Shown here: in pieces, positions 8,165-16,336 of the stretch
Numbering within the stretch: position 1 is the first letter of the stretch
How the letters are laid out: every line of letters begins with the position of its first letter
Assembly: GCA_910576935.1 (NCBI GenBank)
Contig: CAJTKG010000014.1
Coordinates: 1 to 60,752 of the forward strand
Source of the DNA: an uncultured Muribaculaceae bacterium
Lineage (GTDB): Bacteria > Bacteroidota > Bacteroidia > Bacteroidales > Muribaculaceae
Length of the DNA stretch: 60,752 nucleotides
Direction of reading: 5' to 3'
The notes under the pieces: model-generated
What the model was told of the DNA's origin: nothing
What the model saw: the letters and a program-made list of their open reading frames with translations, nothing else
The model's database searches: none
Position numbers and translations under genes: made by a program

Positions 8165-11155
8165 ATGGCAAAGAGTAACAGTAAGCTTCAGACATTGTTC
8201 GCGATGCTGATGTTTGTGTCGGGCATCGGACTGATGTCGGCACAGCAGATCAACATCACGGGTACAGTCACTGATGTGACAGGTGATCCTCTCATCGGCG
8301 TCAGTGTGACAGTTGCCGGTACCAAGACCGGCGATGCGACCGACGTCGAGGGTAAGTACAGCCTCAAGGCCGACAGCAAGGGAAAACTCAAATTCACTTA
8401 CGTCGGATATGAGACGGTCGAAGTGCCCGTCAACGGTCGGACAGTAATCAATGTAGAGATGAAAGAAAACTCAGAGATTCTGAGCGAGGTCGTTGTTATC
8501 GGTTACGGCACGATGGACAAAAAAGAGCTGACGTCGGCAATCTCGCATATCAGCGAGAAAGACTTCCTGTCGGTGAGCTCGCTCGATCCCTCGATGATGA
8601 TACAGGGCAAAGTTCCCGGTGTTTCCATCACAAACACGGGCGCCGGTGATCCCAACAATCAGGCCAGTATACAGATACGCGGTGTCTCGTCGCGTTCGGC
8701 AGGTCTTGGCCCGCTGATCGTTGTCGACGGTGTTCCCGGTGGCAATCTCACCAATATCAACCCCAACGACATCGCATCGTTTGACATCCTCAAGGACGGC
8801 GCGGCATCGGCTATCTACGGCACACGCGGCTCTAACGGCGTCATACTCGTCACGACCAAGAAAGGCAGTAAGGACGGCGCGACCCATACATCATATTCAG
8901 CTACGCTGGCTTGGGATAAAGCCAAGCGCGAACTTGATATGATGAGCGCCAAAGACTATCGCGAGGTACGCCTCGGCTGGGGTGACCGCGGTGTCGATCT
9001 CGGCGGAAATGCCGACTGGCTCGACGCAGTTACACGCACCGGCTTCACGATGCAGCACACTCTGACCGTCAGCGGCGGCAACGAGCGCAGCAACTACCGT
9101 GTCAGTGCCGATTACCGCGACGCCAACGGTATCGACCTTAGATCGAACCGTGAAGAGTATGGCGCACGCGCATCGGTGATGCACACGACAAAAGGCGGTC
9201 TTTTTACCATAAATCTCAATGTCGCTCCACGTATCATCTATCGCGACAACGCCGACTGGGGTGTCTTCTGTAACGCCATCGAGGCCAACCCGACGACGCC
9301 TATCATGGACCCCGACGACCCTAACAAATATTACAACTTCCAGGGACAGGTTGTCGGCAGCAACCCCGTCGAGCTTCAGAAACTTGAGAAAAACCATGCC
9401 GATACCAAACTTCTCGACTGGGACGGTACGCTCAAACTAAATCTGCTGCCCCTTCTGGCAAAAGACGGTGTAAGCGACCATACTCTGACGACGCAGATAA
9501 TGTTTGCCGACCATCAGTATAGCAACGACAACTCGTGGTTCCGCCCGTCGACAAGCACTATTGCCATTAACAACGGTTATGACGGCGAGGCAAGCCGCTC
9601 TTACAGTTCTGAACGCCAGTATGTCATGGAGTGGCTCACCAACTACAGCGCGCGTATCGCCGAACGCCATAATATCAAGGCCATGGTCGGTTATTCTTAC
9701 CAGTATTCGCATTATTCGGGCTTCGACGCCTCTAACAAAGACTTCCCCAACGACGGTCTCGGTCCGGACAATCTCGGCTCGGGCGAGCTTGCCAAGGAGG
9801 AAGGCGAGGTGCTGATGGGCAGTTACAGGAACGATGCCAAACTTATCTCGTTCTTCGGCCGCGTAAGCTATGACTATCAGGGCAAATATCTTTTCACGGC
9901 TTCGTTGCGCCACGAAGGTTCGTCGAAGTTCGGCCAGAACCACAAGTGGGGCGATTTCCCCGCTGTCTCGGCCGGCTGGCGTATATCGCAGGAAGAATTT
10001 ATGAAAGATATCGACTGGATCAACGATCTTAAGATACGCGCCGACTACGGTGTCACCGGCAATCAGGACTTCGGCAGCTATATATCGCTGAATACAATGA
10101 CCGGCTTCGGCTACTACTTCTACAACGGCAAATACTTCCAGGTCTGGGGCCCGTCGAAAAATGTCAACCCCGATCTGAGATGGGAAAAAGGCAAGAACTG
10201 GAACGTCGGCCTCGACTTCTCGCTCTTCAGCAATCGCTTATACGGCTCGTTGAACTACTTCAGCCGTCGCCAGCAGGACCTTCTGGGCGACTACAAGGTA
10301 TCGGTTCCGCCGTATCTGTTTGACGAGACTTTCGTCAACGTTGGAACGATGAAGAACACCGGCTTTGAGTTTGACCTCAATTTCAACGCCGTCAATACAA
10401 AAGACTTCTCTTACAGTCTCAATGTGGTCGGCACGGTCATGAGCAACAAATTTGTCGACTTCAGCAACTCGCAATATATAGGCCAGGACTTCTATAACGT
10501 CTGCGGCACAAGCGATCCTTATCCTTACTACAACCTTCAGCGTATCGAGAAAGGAAAATCGCTGGGTAACTTCTATATGTGGAAATATGCCGGCATAACC
10601 ACCGGCGGCGACTGGCTTGTCTATGACAAAGACGGCGACATAATATATGCTTCGCAGGCCTCTGACGCCGACCGTCAGGTCGTTGGCAACGGTATGCCTA
10701 AATTCACTATGTCGACGGGCCACAATTTCAGATACAAGAACTTCGATCTGGCTCTCTTCTTCCGCGGAGCTTTCGGTTTCGATATCTTCAATATCCACGA
10801 TTTCTACTACGGCACGCGCAATTTCTCGGGCAATGTGCTCAAGAAAGCATATGGCAAGAATTTCGATATCAATCCTGACGCCAATCCCGTCGTGAGCGAC
10901 TACTTCCTCGAACGCGGCGATTATTTCAAACTCGACATGGTTACGTTCGGCTATACGCTGCCGACGCCCAAATGCAGATTCCTCGATCGCCTCAGAGTTT
11001 ACGGCACGGTCAAGAATGTCTTCACACTGACCAAGTTCTCGGGTGTAGATCCGTCAACATATCAGGTCAACGGTCTGACACCGGGTGCACAGGGCTCACG
11101 CTCTTACTATCCGTCAACACGCCAGTTTATCGTAGGTCTGCAACTTGATTTCTGA
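8165..11155 (+). CDS. SusC/RagA-family TonB-dependent transporter
   Basis: A 996-residue outer-membrane transporter that forms the import barrel closed by SusD. After the signal peptide (about 1-27, ending SAQQ) comes a carboxypeptidase-regulatory-like domain (INITGTVTDVTGDPLIGVSV, about 28-110). Next is the SusC signature SEVVVIGYGT, then a plug (VPGVSIT, IQIRGVSS, PLIVVDGVPG, DGAASAIYGTRGSNGVILVTT) at about 115-235. The barrel follows and ends in QLDF. The start at ATG 8165 is preferred because an earlier in-frame ATG at 8123 lies within the promoter. It is followed closely by SusD. The glycan imported is unknown but should match the GH27-like and GH97 enzymes downstream. Confidence 0.95.
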   Translation: MAKSNSKLQTLFAMLMFVSGIGLMSAQQINITGTVTDVTGDPLIGVSVTVAGTKTGDATDVEGKYSLKADSKGKLKFTYVGYETVEVPVNGRTVINVEMKENSEILSEVVVIGYGTMDKKELTSAISHISEKDFLSVSSLDPSMMIQGKVPGVSITNTGAGDPNNQASIQIRGVSSRSAGLGPLIVVDGVPGGNLTNINPNDIASFDILKDGAASAIYGTRGSNGVILVTTKKGSKDGATHTSYSATLAWDKAKRELDMMSAKDYREVRLGWGDRGVDLGGNADWLDAVTRTGFTMQHTLTVSGGNERSNYRVSADYRDANGIDLRSNREEYGARASVMHTTKGGLFTINLNVAPRIIYRDNADWGVFCNAIEANPTTPIMDPDDPNKYYNFQGQVVGSNPVELQKLEKNHADTKLLDWDGTLKLNLLPLLAKDGVSDHTLTTQIMFADHQYSNDNSWFRPSTSTIAINNGYDGEASRSYSSERQYVMEWLTNYSARIAERHNIKAMVGYSYQYSHYSGFDASNKDFPNDGLGPDNLGSGELAKEEGEVLMGSYRNDAKLISFFGRVSYDYQGKYLFTASLRHEGSSKFGQNHKWGDFPAVSAGWRISQEEFMKDIDWINDLKIRADYGVTGNQDFGSYISLNTMTGFGYYFYNGKYFQVWGPSKNVNPDLRWEKGKNWNVGLDFSLFSNRLYGSLNYFSRRQQDLLGDYKVSVPPYLFDETFVNVGTMKNTGFEFDLNFNAVNTKDFSYSLNVVGTVMSNKFVDFSNSQYIGQDFYNVCGTSDPYPYYNLQRIEKGKSLGNFYMWKYAGITTGGDWLVYDKDGDIIYASQASDADRQVVGNGMPKFTMSTGHNFRYKNFDLALFFRGAFGFDIFNIHDFYYGTRNFSGNVLKKAYGKNFDINPDANPVVSDYFLERGDYFKLDMVTFGYTLPTPKCRFLDRLRVYGTVKNVFTLTKFSGVDPSTYQVNGLTPGAQGSRSYYPSTRQFIVGLQLDF

Positions 11156-11177
11156 TAACCGTCAAAAACCGACTAAA

Positions 11178-12914
11178 ATGAAATTGATTAAATATATAGC
11201 ATCTGTGGCATTGGGCGTTGTCGCGCTCACCGGCTGCACCGATCTCGACGAGACACTCTATGATCAGGTCGGCACAAAAAATTATTATAATACCAAAAGT
11301 GATGTGATCCGTGCGGCATTCCGGCCTTTCGAACATGCGTTCTGGAGCATATGCAGCCGTCATGTGCTCAACGAGCTGCCGGCCGACCAGCTTATCACCC
11401 CTACGCGCGACGGCTGGTGGGATGACGGCGGCAAATGGCGCAGACTGCACTACCACGAATGGAATGTCGAGGATGGCGGCGACGCACAGACCGAGTGGAA
11501 CGGCTGTTTCCAGGGCATCATGCAATGCAACTATGTCATCGAGGATCTCGCCAAGCTCGATCCGTCACGCTTCGGCTTCACACAGCCCGAGTTTGACAAT
11601 ATCGCCGCTCAGTGCCGTGTGCTCCGTGCGTGGTTCTACATCCGTCTGCTCGACGCCTTCCGTCATATACCTTTTGCCGTAAGTTACAGCGATGTGTCGC
11701 TAAACACCCAGAGCCAGGTCGAGCCTAAGGTGATATTTGATTTTATCGAGGAGGAACTCAAGGATTGTCTCCATCTTCTCACGAAGAAAGCGACACTTGG
11801 CTCGGGAGCCAACATCCAGGGCCAATGGACACAGGCCGGCGCGGCAGCTCTCCTTGTGCGCCTTTACCTCAACGCCGAGGTCTATATCGGTGAGGAGCGC
11901 TATTCTGACTGCGAGACATATGCCCAGGCAATTCTTGACGGCGACTATGGCGCATATGCCGTTGCCGACCGCTGGGATGCAGCTTTTGACTGGAATAACG
12001 AGACATGTGACGAGGTTATTTTCGGCTTTCCCGCATCTCAGGGTTATTCGTTCTGGCATTATCAGGGCGACACATACTGGTGGACTGTTCCGGCCCGCGT
12101 CCGTTATTATCTTAATGACCGCAAATCAAAGGGCGGTGACCATAATACCAAATATGCCGCATCTCCGTCATATGATCTCAGCGGCAATCTCTATACATAC
12201 GAGCTGGGTATGCCGATACAGAACTTCAGAAAGTATCCCGGTGACGAGCGTATGAAACTTTACCGCAATCTCGGCGACAGCAAGCGCGAGGGCATGTTTT
12301 TCTTCGGTTATCTCGAATATACCGACGAGAACGGCAAAAAAGCCCGTGTCCGTGCGCCCGAACAGCCTTACGATCTCTATATCCGCGATGCCGTCGGCAA
12401 CTTCCAGGGCATGGCCCCCGACAAATGGCCGGCAAACAAGACCAGCACTCTGAAGAACGGCGACCACAATTCGGGATGGCATTTTGCCAAGTATCCGTTC
12501 TATAGCGACGATGACGCCCATCAGATGGAAAGCGACTACACCGAGATACGTCTTCCCGAGATCATCTATTCGCTCGCCGAGTGTAAACTCCGTTCGGGCA
12601 AGAAAGGTGATGCGGGCAAGCTGCTCAACAGTGTGCGCCGCCGCAACTATCCCGCCGAAAATTACGAGCAGGTGCTTTATTCGCCCGAAGGCAAGGCCCA
12701 GCTTGACGAAAAAGAGATGCTTGCCGAGTGGGGGCGCGAGTTCTTCGCCGAGAGCCGCCGCCGTATCGACCTGATACGTTTCGACAAATTCAGCACCGGC
12801 ACATGGTGGGACAAGACTCCCGACGCCTCGCGCGACACCGAGATTTTCCCGATTATGCGGCCGATTCTCAACGCCAATCCCGCTTTGGTGCAAAATCCCG
12901 GTTACAGCAAGTAA
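11178..12914 (+). CDS. SusD/RagB-family nutrient-binding lipoprotein
   Basis: A 578-residue surface lipoprotein that binds glycan and lids the SusC barrel. Lipobox ALTGC puts the acylated cysteine at residue 20, followed by DLDETLYDQVGTKNYY, a typical SusD N-terminus. Helical TPR-like segments follow (CRVLRAWFYIRLLDAFRHIPF, AALLVRLYLNAEVYIG). The C-terminal SusD part includes YTEIRLPEIIYSLAECKLRSG and EWGREFFAESRRRIDLIRF. The start is ATG 11178; an upstream in-frame ATG at 11145 overlaps the end of susC and lacks a signal sequence. The gap to susC is 22 bases, so the two share a transcript. Confidence 0.95.
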   Translation: MKLIKYIASVALGVVALTGCTDLDETLYDQVGTKNYYNTKSDVIRAAFRPFEHAFWSICSRHVLNELPADQLITPTRDGWWDDGGKWRRLHYHEWNVEDGGDAQTEWNGCFQGIMQCNYVIEDLAKLDPSRFGFTQPEFDNIAAQCRVLRAWFYIRLLDAFRHIPFAVSYSDVSLNTQSQVEPKVIFDFIEEELKDCLHLLTKKATLGSGANIQGQWTQAGAAALLVRLYLNAEVYIGEERYSDCETYAQAILDGDYGAYAVADRWDAAFDWNNETCDEVIFGFPASQGYSFWHYQGDTYWWTVPARVRYYLNDRKSKGGDHNTKYAASPSYDLSGNLYTYELGMPIQNFRKYPGDERMKLYRNLGDSKREGMFFFGYLEYTDENGKKARVRAPEQPYDLYIRDAVGNFQGMAPDKWPANKTSTLKNGDHNSGWHFAKYPFYSDDDAHQMESDYTEIRLPEIIYSLAECKLRSGKKGDAGKLLNSVRRRNYPAENYEQVLYSPEGKAQLDEKEMLAEWGREFFAESRRRIDLIRFDKFSTGTWWDKTPDASRDTEIFPIMRPILNANPALVQNPGYSK

Positions 12915-12939
12915 TGTTTCACAATATCACTGAAAGACA

Positions 12940-14880
12940 ATGAAACTGAAAAATATAACATACGCCATGACAGGTATGGCCCTTATCGCCGCCATGTCGT
13001 CATGCGAAGATGAGAAGGATCTCATCATCATCGAAGGCAATCTGCCGATCAAGACCACAACACTCTACATGGTCGGCGATGCCACTCCCAACGGCTGGAG
13101 TATCGACACGCCGACCCCCTTTGAGGCTACCGCCGACGATGAACTGGTATTCTCATGGGAGGGCAGTCTCAACACCGGCGAGCTTAAACTCTGCCTTACC
13201 ACAGGCAGCTGGGACGCGGGCTTTATCCGCCCGATGGCCAACGGCGAGGAGATAGGACGCGAAGAAATCGTCGACGCCGAGTTCCAGATGCATGCCGGCG
13301 ATCCTGACGAAAAATGGCGTGTGACCGAGGCCGGAAAATATCTTCTGACTTTCGACCTGCGCAACTGGCGCATGAGCAGCAGCTATCTCGGCGCTGCCGA
13401 TCTGCCTCCGGTCGAGCCTATCACGACCGATGTGCTCTATATCGTCGGCGACGCAACGCCAAACAGCTGGAATATCGACTCGCCGACACTTCTCGAAAAG
13501 ACGGCGGATTATATCTTCGAATATGAGGGCAAGCTTACCGTAGGCGACTTCAAGGCATGTCTGACGACAGGCAGCTGGGACGTCAGCTTCGTGCGTCCGG
13601 CAACCGACGGCGTAAAAATCGATCAATCGGGCGTCGAGAACGACAGCTTTATCTTTGTCGCCAATCCCGACAATAAGTGGCATGTAGCCGAGGCAGGCAT
13701 CTATCACCTGACGTTTGACCTTGAAAACTATAAGATCAAGGCTGAATTCAAAGAGCCCTATGTCATCGAGAAGACACCCATCGAGAGCGCCACTCTTTAT
13801 ATGGTCGGTGACGCCACCCCCGGCGGCTGGAGCATGGACAGCCCGACAGCCTTTACGCCCGACGCGACCAACAAGTATATCTTCACATGGGAAGGCGAGC
13901 TTGTCGAGGGCAATATGAAAGCATGTCTCGAGCCTGACGGCACATTCTCATGTCCGTTTATCCGTCCGACATCGCCGGAGGTCGAAATATCATCGACCGG
14001 CGTTGCCTCACCCGATTTCGTCTATTCAGTCGGTCCTGATGATCAATGGCGTGTGACCGAAGCCGGTCGCTACCGCATCACTTTCGATCTCGAGAACTGG
14101 ACTATTGCCGTCGACCGGCTCGGTGACGGCAGCGGTGATGACGATCCGAAGACACCCATCGAGAGCACCACACTTTATATGATCGGCGACGCCACCCCCG
14201 GCGGCTGGAGCATGGACAACCCGACTGCTCTTACGCCCGATGCGGCCAACAAGTATATCTTCACGTGGGAAGGCGACCTTGTCAAGGGTTATATGAAGGC
14301 CTGCCTTGAACCTGACGGCACATTCTCGTGCCCGTTTATCCGCCCGGCGTCGGCCAATGTCGAAATTTCATCGGCAGGTGTCGCCTCGCCCGATTTCGTC
14401 TATACGACCAACCCCGATAACCAATGGAGCGTGACCGAAGCCGGCCGCTATAACATCACATTCGACCTCGAGCATCTGACTATCACCGTCAAGTGGCTCG
14501 GAGGCGGCAGCAGCAGCGGCGACGACAACGAGAAAAAACCTCTCGAAAGCGCCACTCTCTATATGATCGGCGACGCCACTCCCGGCGGCTGGAGCATGGA
14601 TGACCCGACCGCTTTTACATCGACCGAAAAATATGTCTTTACATGGGAAGGCGAACTCAAGGCCGGTGAGATGAAAGCATGTCTCGCTCCCGACGGCACA
14701 TTCTCGTGCCCGTTCCTGCGCCCGGCTTCCGACGGATGCATCATCGACGAGAACGGTGTAGCATCGCCCGAGTTTGTATACACTACGGGACCCGACTACA
14801 AATGGCGTGTCGCCAAAGCCGGACGTTACAAAATTACCTTTAATCTCAAAAACTGGACCATAGAGGCGAAAGCCCTGTAA
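12940..14880 (+). CDS. SusE/SusF-like lipoprotein with five tandem glycan-binding repeats
   Basis: A 646-residue outer-membrane lipoprotein with lipobox AAMSSC (Cys22). It is built from five tandem modules of about 110-125 residues, each beginning LY(M/I)(V/I)GDATP-GW and containing (F/Y)-W/YEG-L, KACL and W-V-(E/K)AG-Y-(I/L)TF(D/N)L. The modules lie at about 13060-13420, 13430-13770, 13785-14130, 14160-14500 and 14545-14875. Modules 3-5 are close to identical, even in DNA, and are joined by flexible linkers (GDGSGDDD, GGGSSSGDDNEK). The pattern is that of the carbohydrate-binding modules of SusE and SusF, which usually have two and three after an N-terminal Ig-like domain. Here there is no obvious Ig-like domain and five modules. 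It likely holds the substrate at the cell surface. Confidence 0.85.
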   Translation: MKLKNITYAMTGMALIAAMSSCEDEKDLIIIEGNLPIKTTTLYMVGDATPNGWSIDTPTPFEATADDELVFSWEGSLNTGELKLCLTTGSWDAGFIRPMANGEEIGREEIVDAEFQMHAGDPDEKWRVTEAGKYLLTFDLRNWRMSSSYLGAADLPPVEPITTDVLYIVGDATPNSWNIDSPTLLEKTADYIFEYEGKLTVGDFKACLTTGSWDVSFVRPATDGVKIDQSGVENDSFIFVANPDNKWHVAEAGIYHLTFDLENYKIKAEFKEPYVIEKTPIESATLYMVGDATPGGWSMDSPTAFTPDATNKYIFTWEGELVEGNMKACLEPDGTFSCPFIRPTSPEVEISSTGVASPDFVYSVGPDDQWRVTEAGRYRITFDLENWTIAVDRLGDGSGDDDPKTPIESTTLYMIGDATPGGWSMDNPTALTPDAANKYIFTWEGDLVKGYMKACLEPDGTFSCPFIRPASANVEISSAGVASPDFVYTTNPDNQWSVTEAGRYNITFDLEHLTITVKWLGGGSSSGDDNEKKPLESATLYMIGDATPGGWSMDDPTAFTSTEKYVFTWEGELKAGEMKACLAPDGTFSCPFLRPASDGCIIDENGVASPEFVYTTGPDYKWRVAKAGRYKITFNLKNWTIEAKAL

Positions 14881-14892
14881 ATATACATCAAG

Positions 14893-16311
14893 ATGAAAAA
14901 GATGACAACAATATCCGCCATGCTCGCGGCCGCTGTGATGCTTGGAGCATGCAAGGACGATATCGAAATGCGTCGTCCGCCGAAATACGTGCTGCCGGAA
15001 CTTCCGACGGTCGAAGGCATACACACATACAAAGCTCCTCTTTACTGGAGCGTCTATGAATACTGTTACGAACTTGAGCGTCAGGGAATAGCCGAGTCAG
15101 ATATGGATATCTCGGCCGAAGAGTGGGACAAGATCATCAATTGGGTCGCCACTGACCTCAAGCCCTATGGCTACGACATGATCTGCACCGACGGCTTCAT
15201 ACCCATGCTTGCCAAGGATGCCACAGGCTATATGACCCACTATGGTTCGATGGCGCTCAAAGACCTTGTCGCCAAATGTAAGGCCAAGGGTCTGAAAGTC
15301 GGTGTATATGACAATCCGCTTTGGATTCACGGTCCTCGCGAGACCGTTATCGACGGCACTAACTACAACTTCGGTTCGCTTTATTACAATGGTTCTACCG
15401 AAGTGGTGAATCCGAGAGCCGAAGATCTCTATTTTCATTGGGCGGTTGCCGATCATGCGGGCACTCGCGAGTATATCGACGGCTTCTTCAAACACTATGC
15501 CGATCTGGGCATCGACTATATACGTATGGACTTCCTGTCGTGGTATGAGGACGGGAAAGACCGCAACATGGGTGTCGTCGGCCGTGGCTACGGACGCGAA
15601 TCTTATGCCCGCGCTCTTGCCTACATTGCCGAGTCTGCCAAGAAATACGGTATCTTTACATCGCTTGTTATGCCTCACCTCAACAATGATGCCGAGGTCG
15701 AGGCAAAATACGGCAACATGGTCAGAATCGTCTGCGACACGGGCGCCGGCGGTTGGTGGCATTGCTCGGCGCAGGACAAAGGCCGGTCATATACGACATG
15801 GCCCAACTGCATGAACATGTTTGACGGCTTTACCTACTGGTCACATATCTCCGGTCGCGAAAACGTGATTCTCGACGGTGACTTCATCCGCCTCAACAAA
15901 TTCGACAGCGACGACGAACGCCGTACTGTCGTATCGCTTCAGCTGATGGCCGGCGGCCCGGTCACCGTGGCCGACCAATATAACACCATCGGCGACAATG
16001 TCAAGTTCTATACCAATGCCGAGCTGCTCGAGCTGAATACAGATCGTTTTGTCGGCAAACCTCTTTCTGACAAACTCAATGACCGGGACAATGAAGTGTG
16101 GTACGGACAGATGTCAAACGGCGATTATATCGTCGGTCTCTTCAACCGCGACGACAGCCCGCGTGCCTATGACCTCGCTCTCAGCCGTCTTGGCATAAGC
16201 GGCGAATACAATCAGCGCGATCTGTGGCTTCATGCCGATGAAGGACGTGTATCGTCCATTAAGGCTACTGTTCCCGCTCATGGATGTAAAATAGTAAGAC
16301 TTTCAAAGTAA
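14893..16311 (+). CDS. GH27-like (clan GH-D) glycoside hydrolase lipoprotein
   Basis: A 472-residue lipoprotein (lipobox MLGAC, Cys20), so probably membrane-anchored. The barrel follows the clan GH-D plan: YGYDMICTDGF (strand with YGYdyi.iDdgw character), KAKGLKVGVYDNP, then YIRMDFLSW, where Asp213 is the likely nucleophile. Later segments match the GH27 course: SLQLMAGGPVTVADQ, LLELNTDRFVGKPL and the beta-sandwich EVWYGQMSNGDYIVGLFNRDD. GH27 includes alpha-galactosidases, alpha-N-acetylgalactosaminidases, beta-L-arabinopyranosidases and isomalto-dextranases. I cannot pick among these, and the acid/base residue was not assigned. Its place between SusE/F-like and SusB-like genes favours an alpha-linked gluco- or galacto-oligosaccharide as substrate. 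Confidence 0.72.
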   Translation: MKKMTTISAMLAAAVMLGACKDDIEMRRPPKYVLPELPTVEGIHTYKAPLYWSVYEYCYELERQGIAESDMDISAEEWDKIINWVATDLKPYGYDMICTDGFIPMLAKDATGYMTHYGSMALKDLVAKCKAKGLKVGVYDNPLWIHGPRETVIDGTNYNFGSLYYNGSTEVVNPRAEDLYFHWAVADHAGTREYIDGFFKHYADLGIDYIRMDFLSWYEDGKDRNMGVVGRGYGRESYARALAYIAESAKKYGIFTSLVMPHLNNDAEVEAKYGNMVRIVCDTGAGGWWHCSAQDKGRSYTTWPNCMNMFDGFTYWSHISGRENVILDGDFIRLNKFDSDDERRTVVSLQLMAGGPVTVADQYNTIGDNVKFYTNAELLELNTDRFVGKPLSDKLNDRDNEVWYGQMSNGDYIVGLFNRDDSPRAYDLALSRLGISGEYNQRDLWLHADEGRVSSIKATVPAHGCKIVRLSK

Positions 16312-16336
16312 CATCAAGATTTTTAGTTAAATAAAT

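Noticed and set aside
12940..14880. CRISPR-like array of repeats
   Set aside because: The repeats are about 360 bases long, in frame, and encode protein modules.
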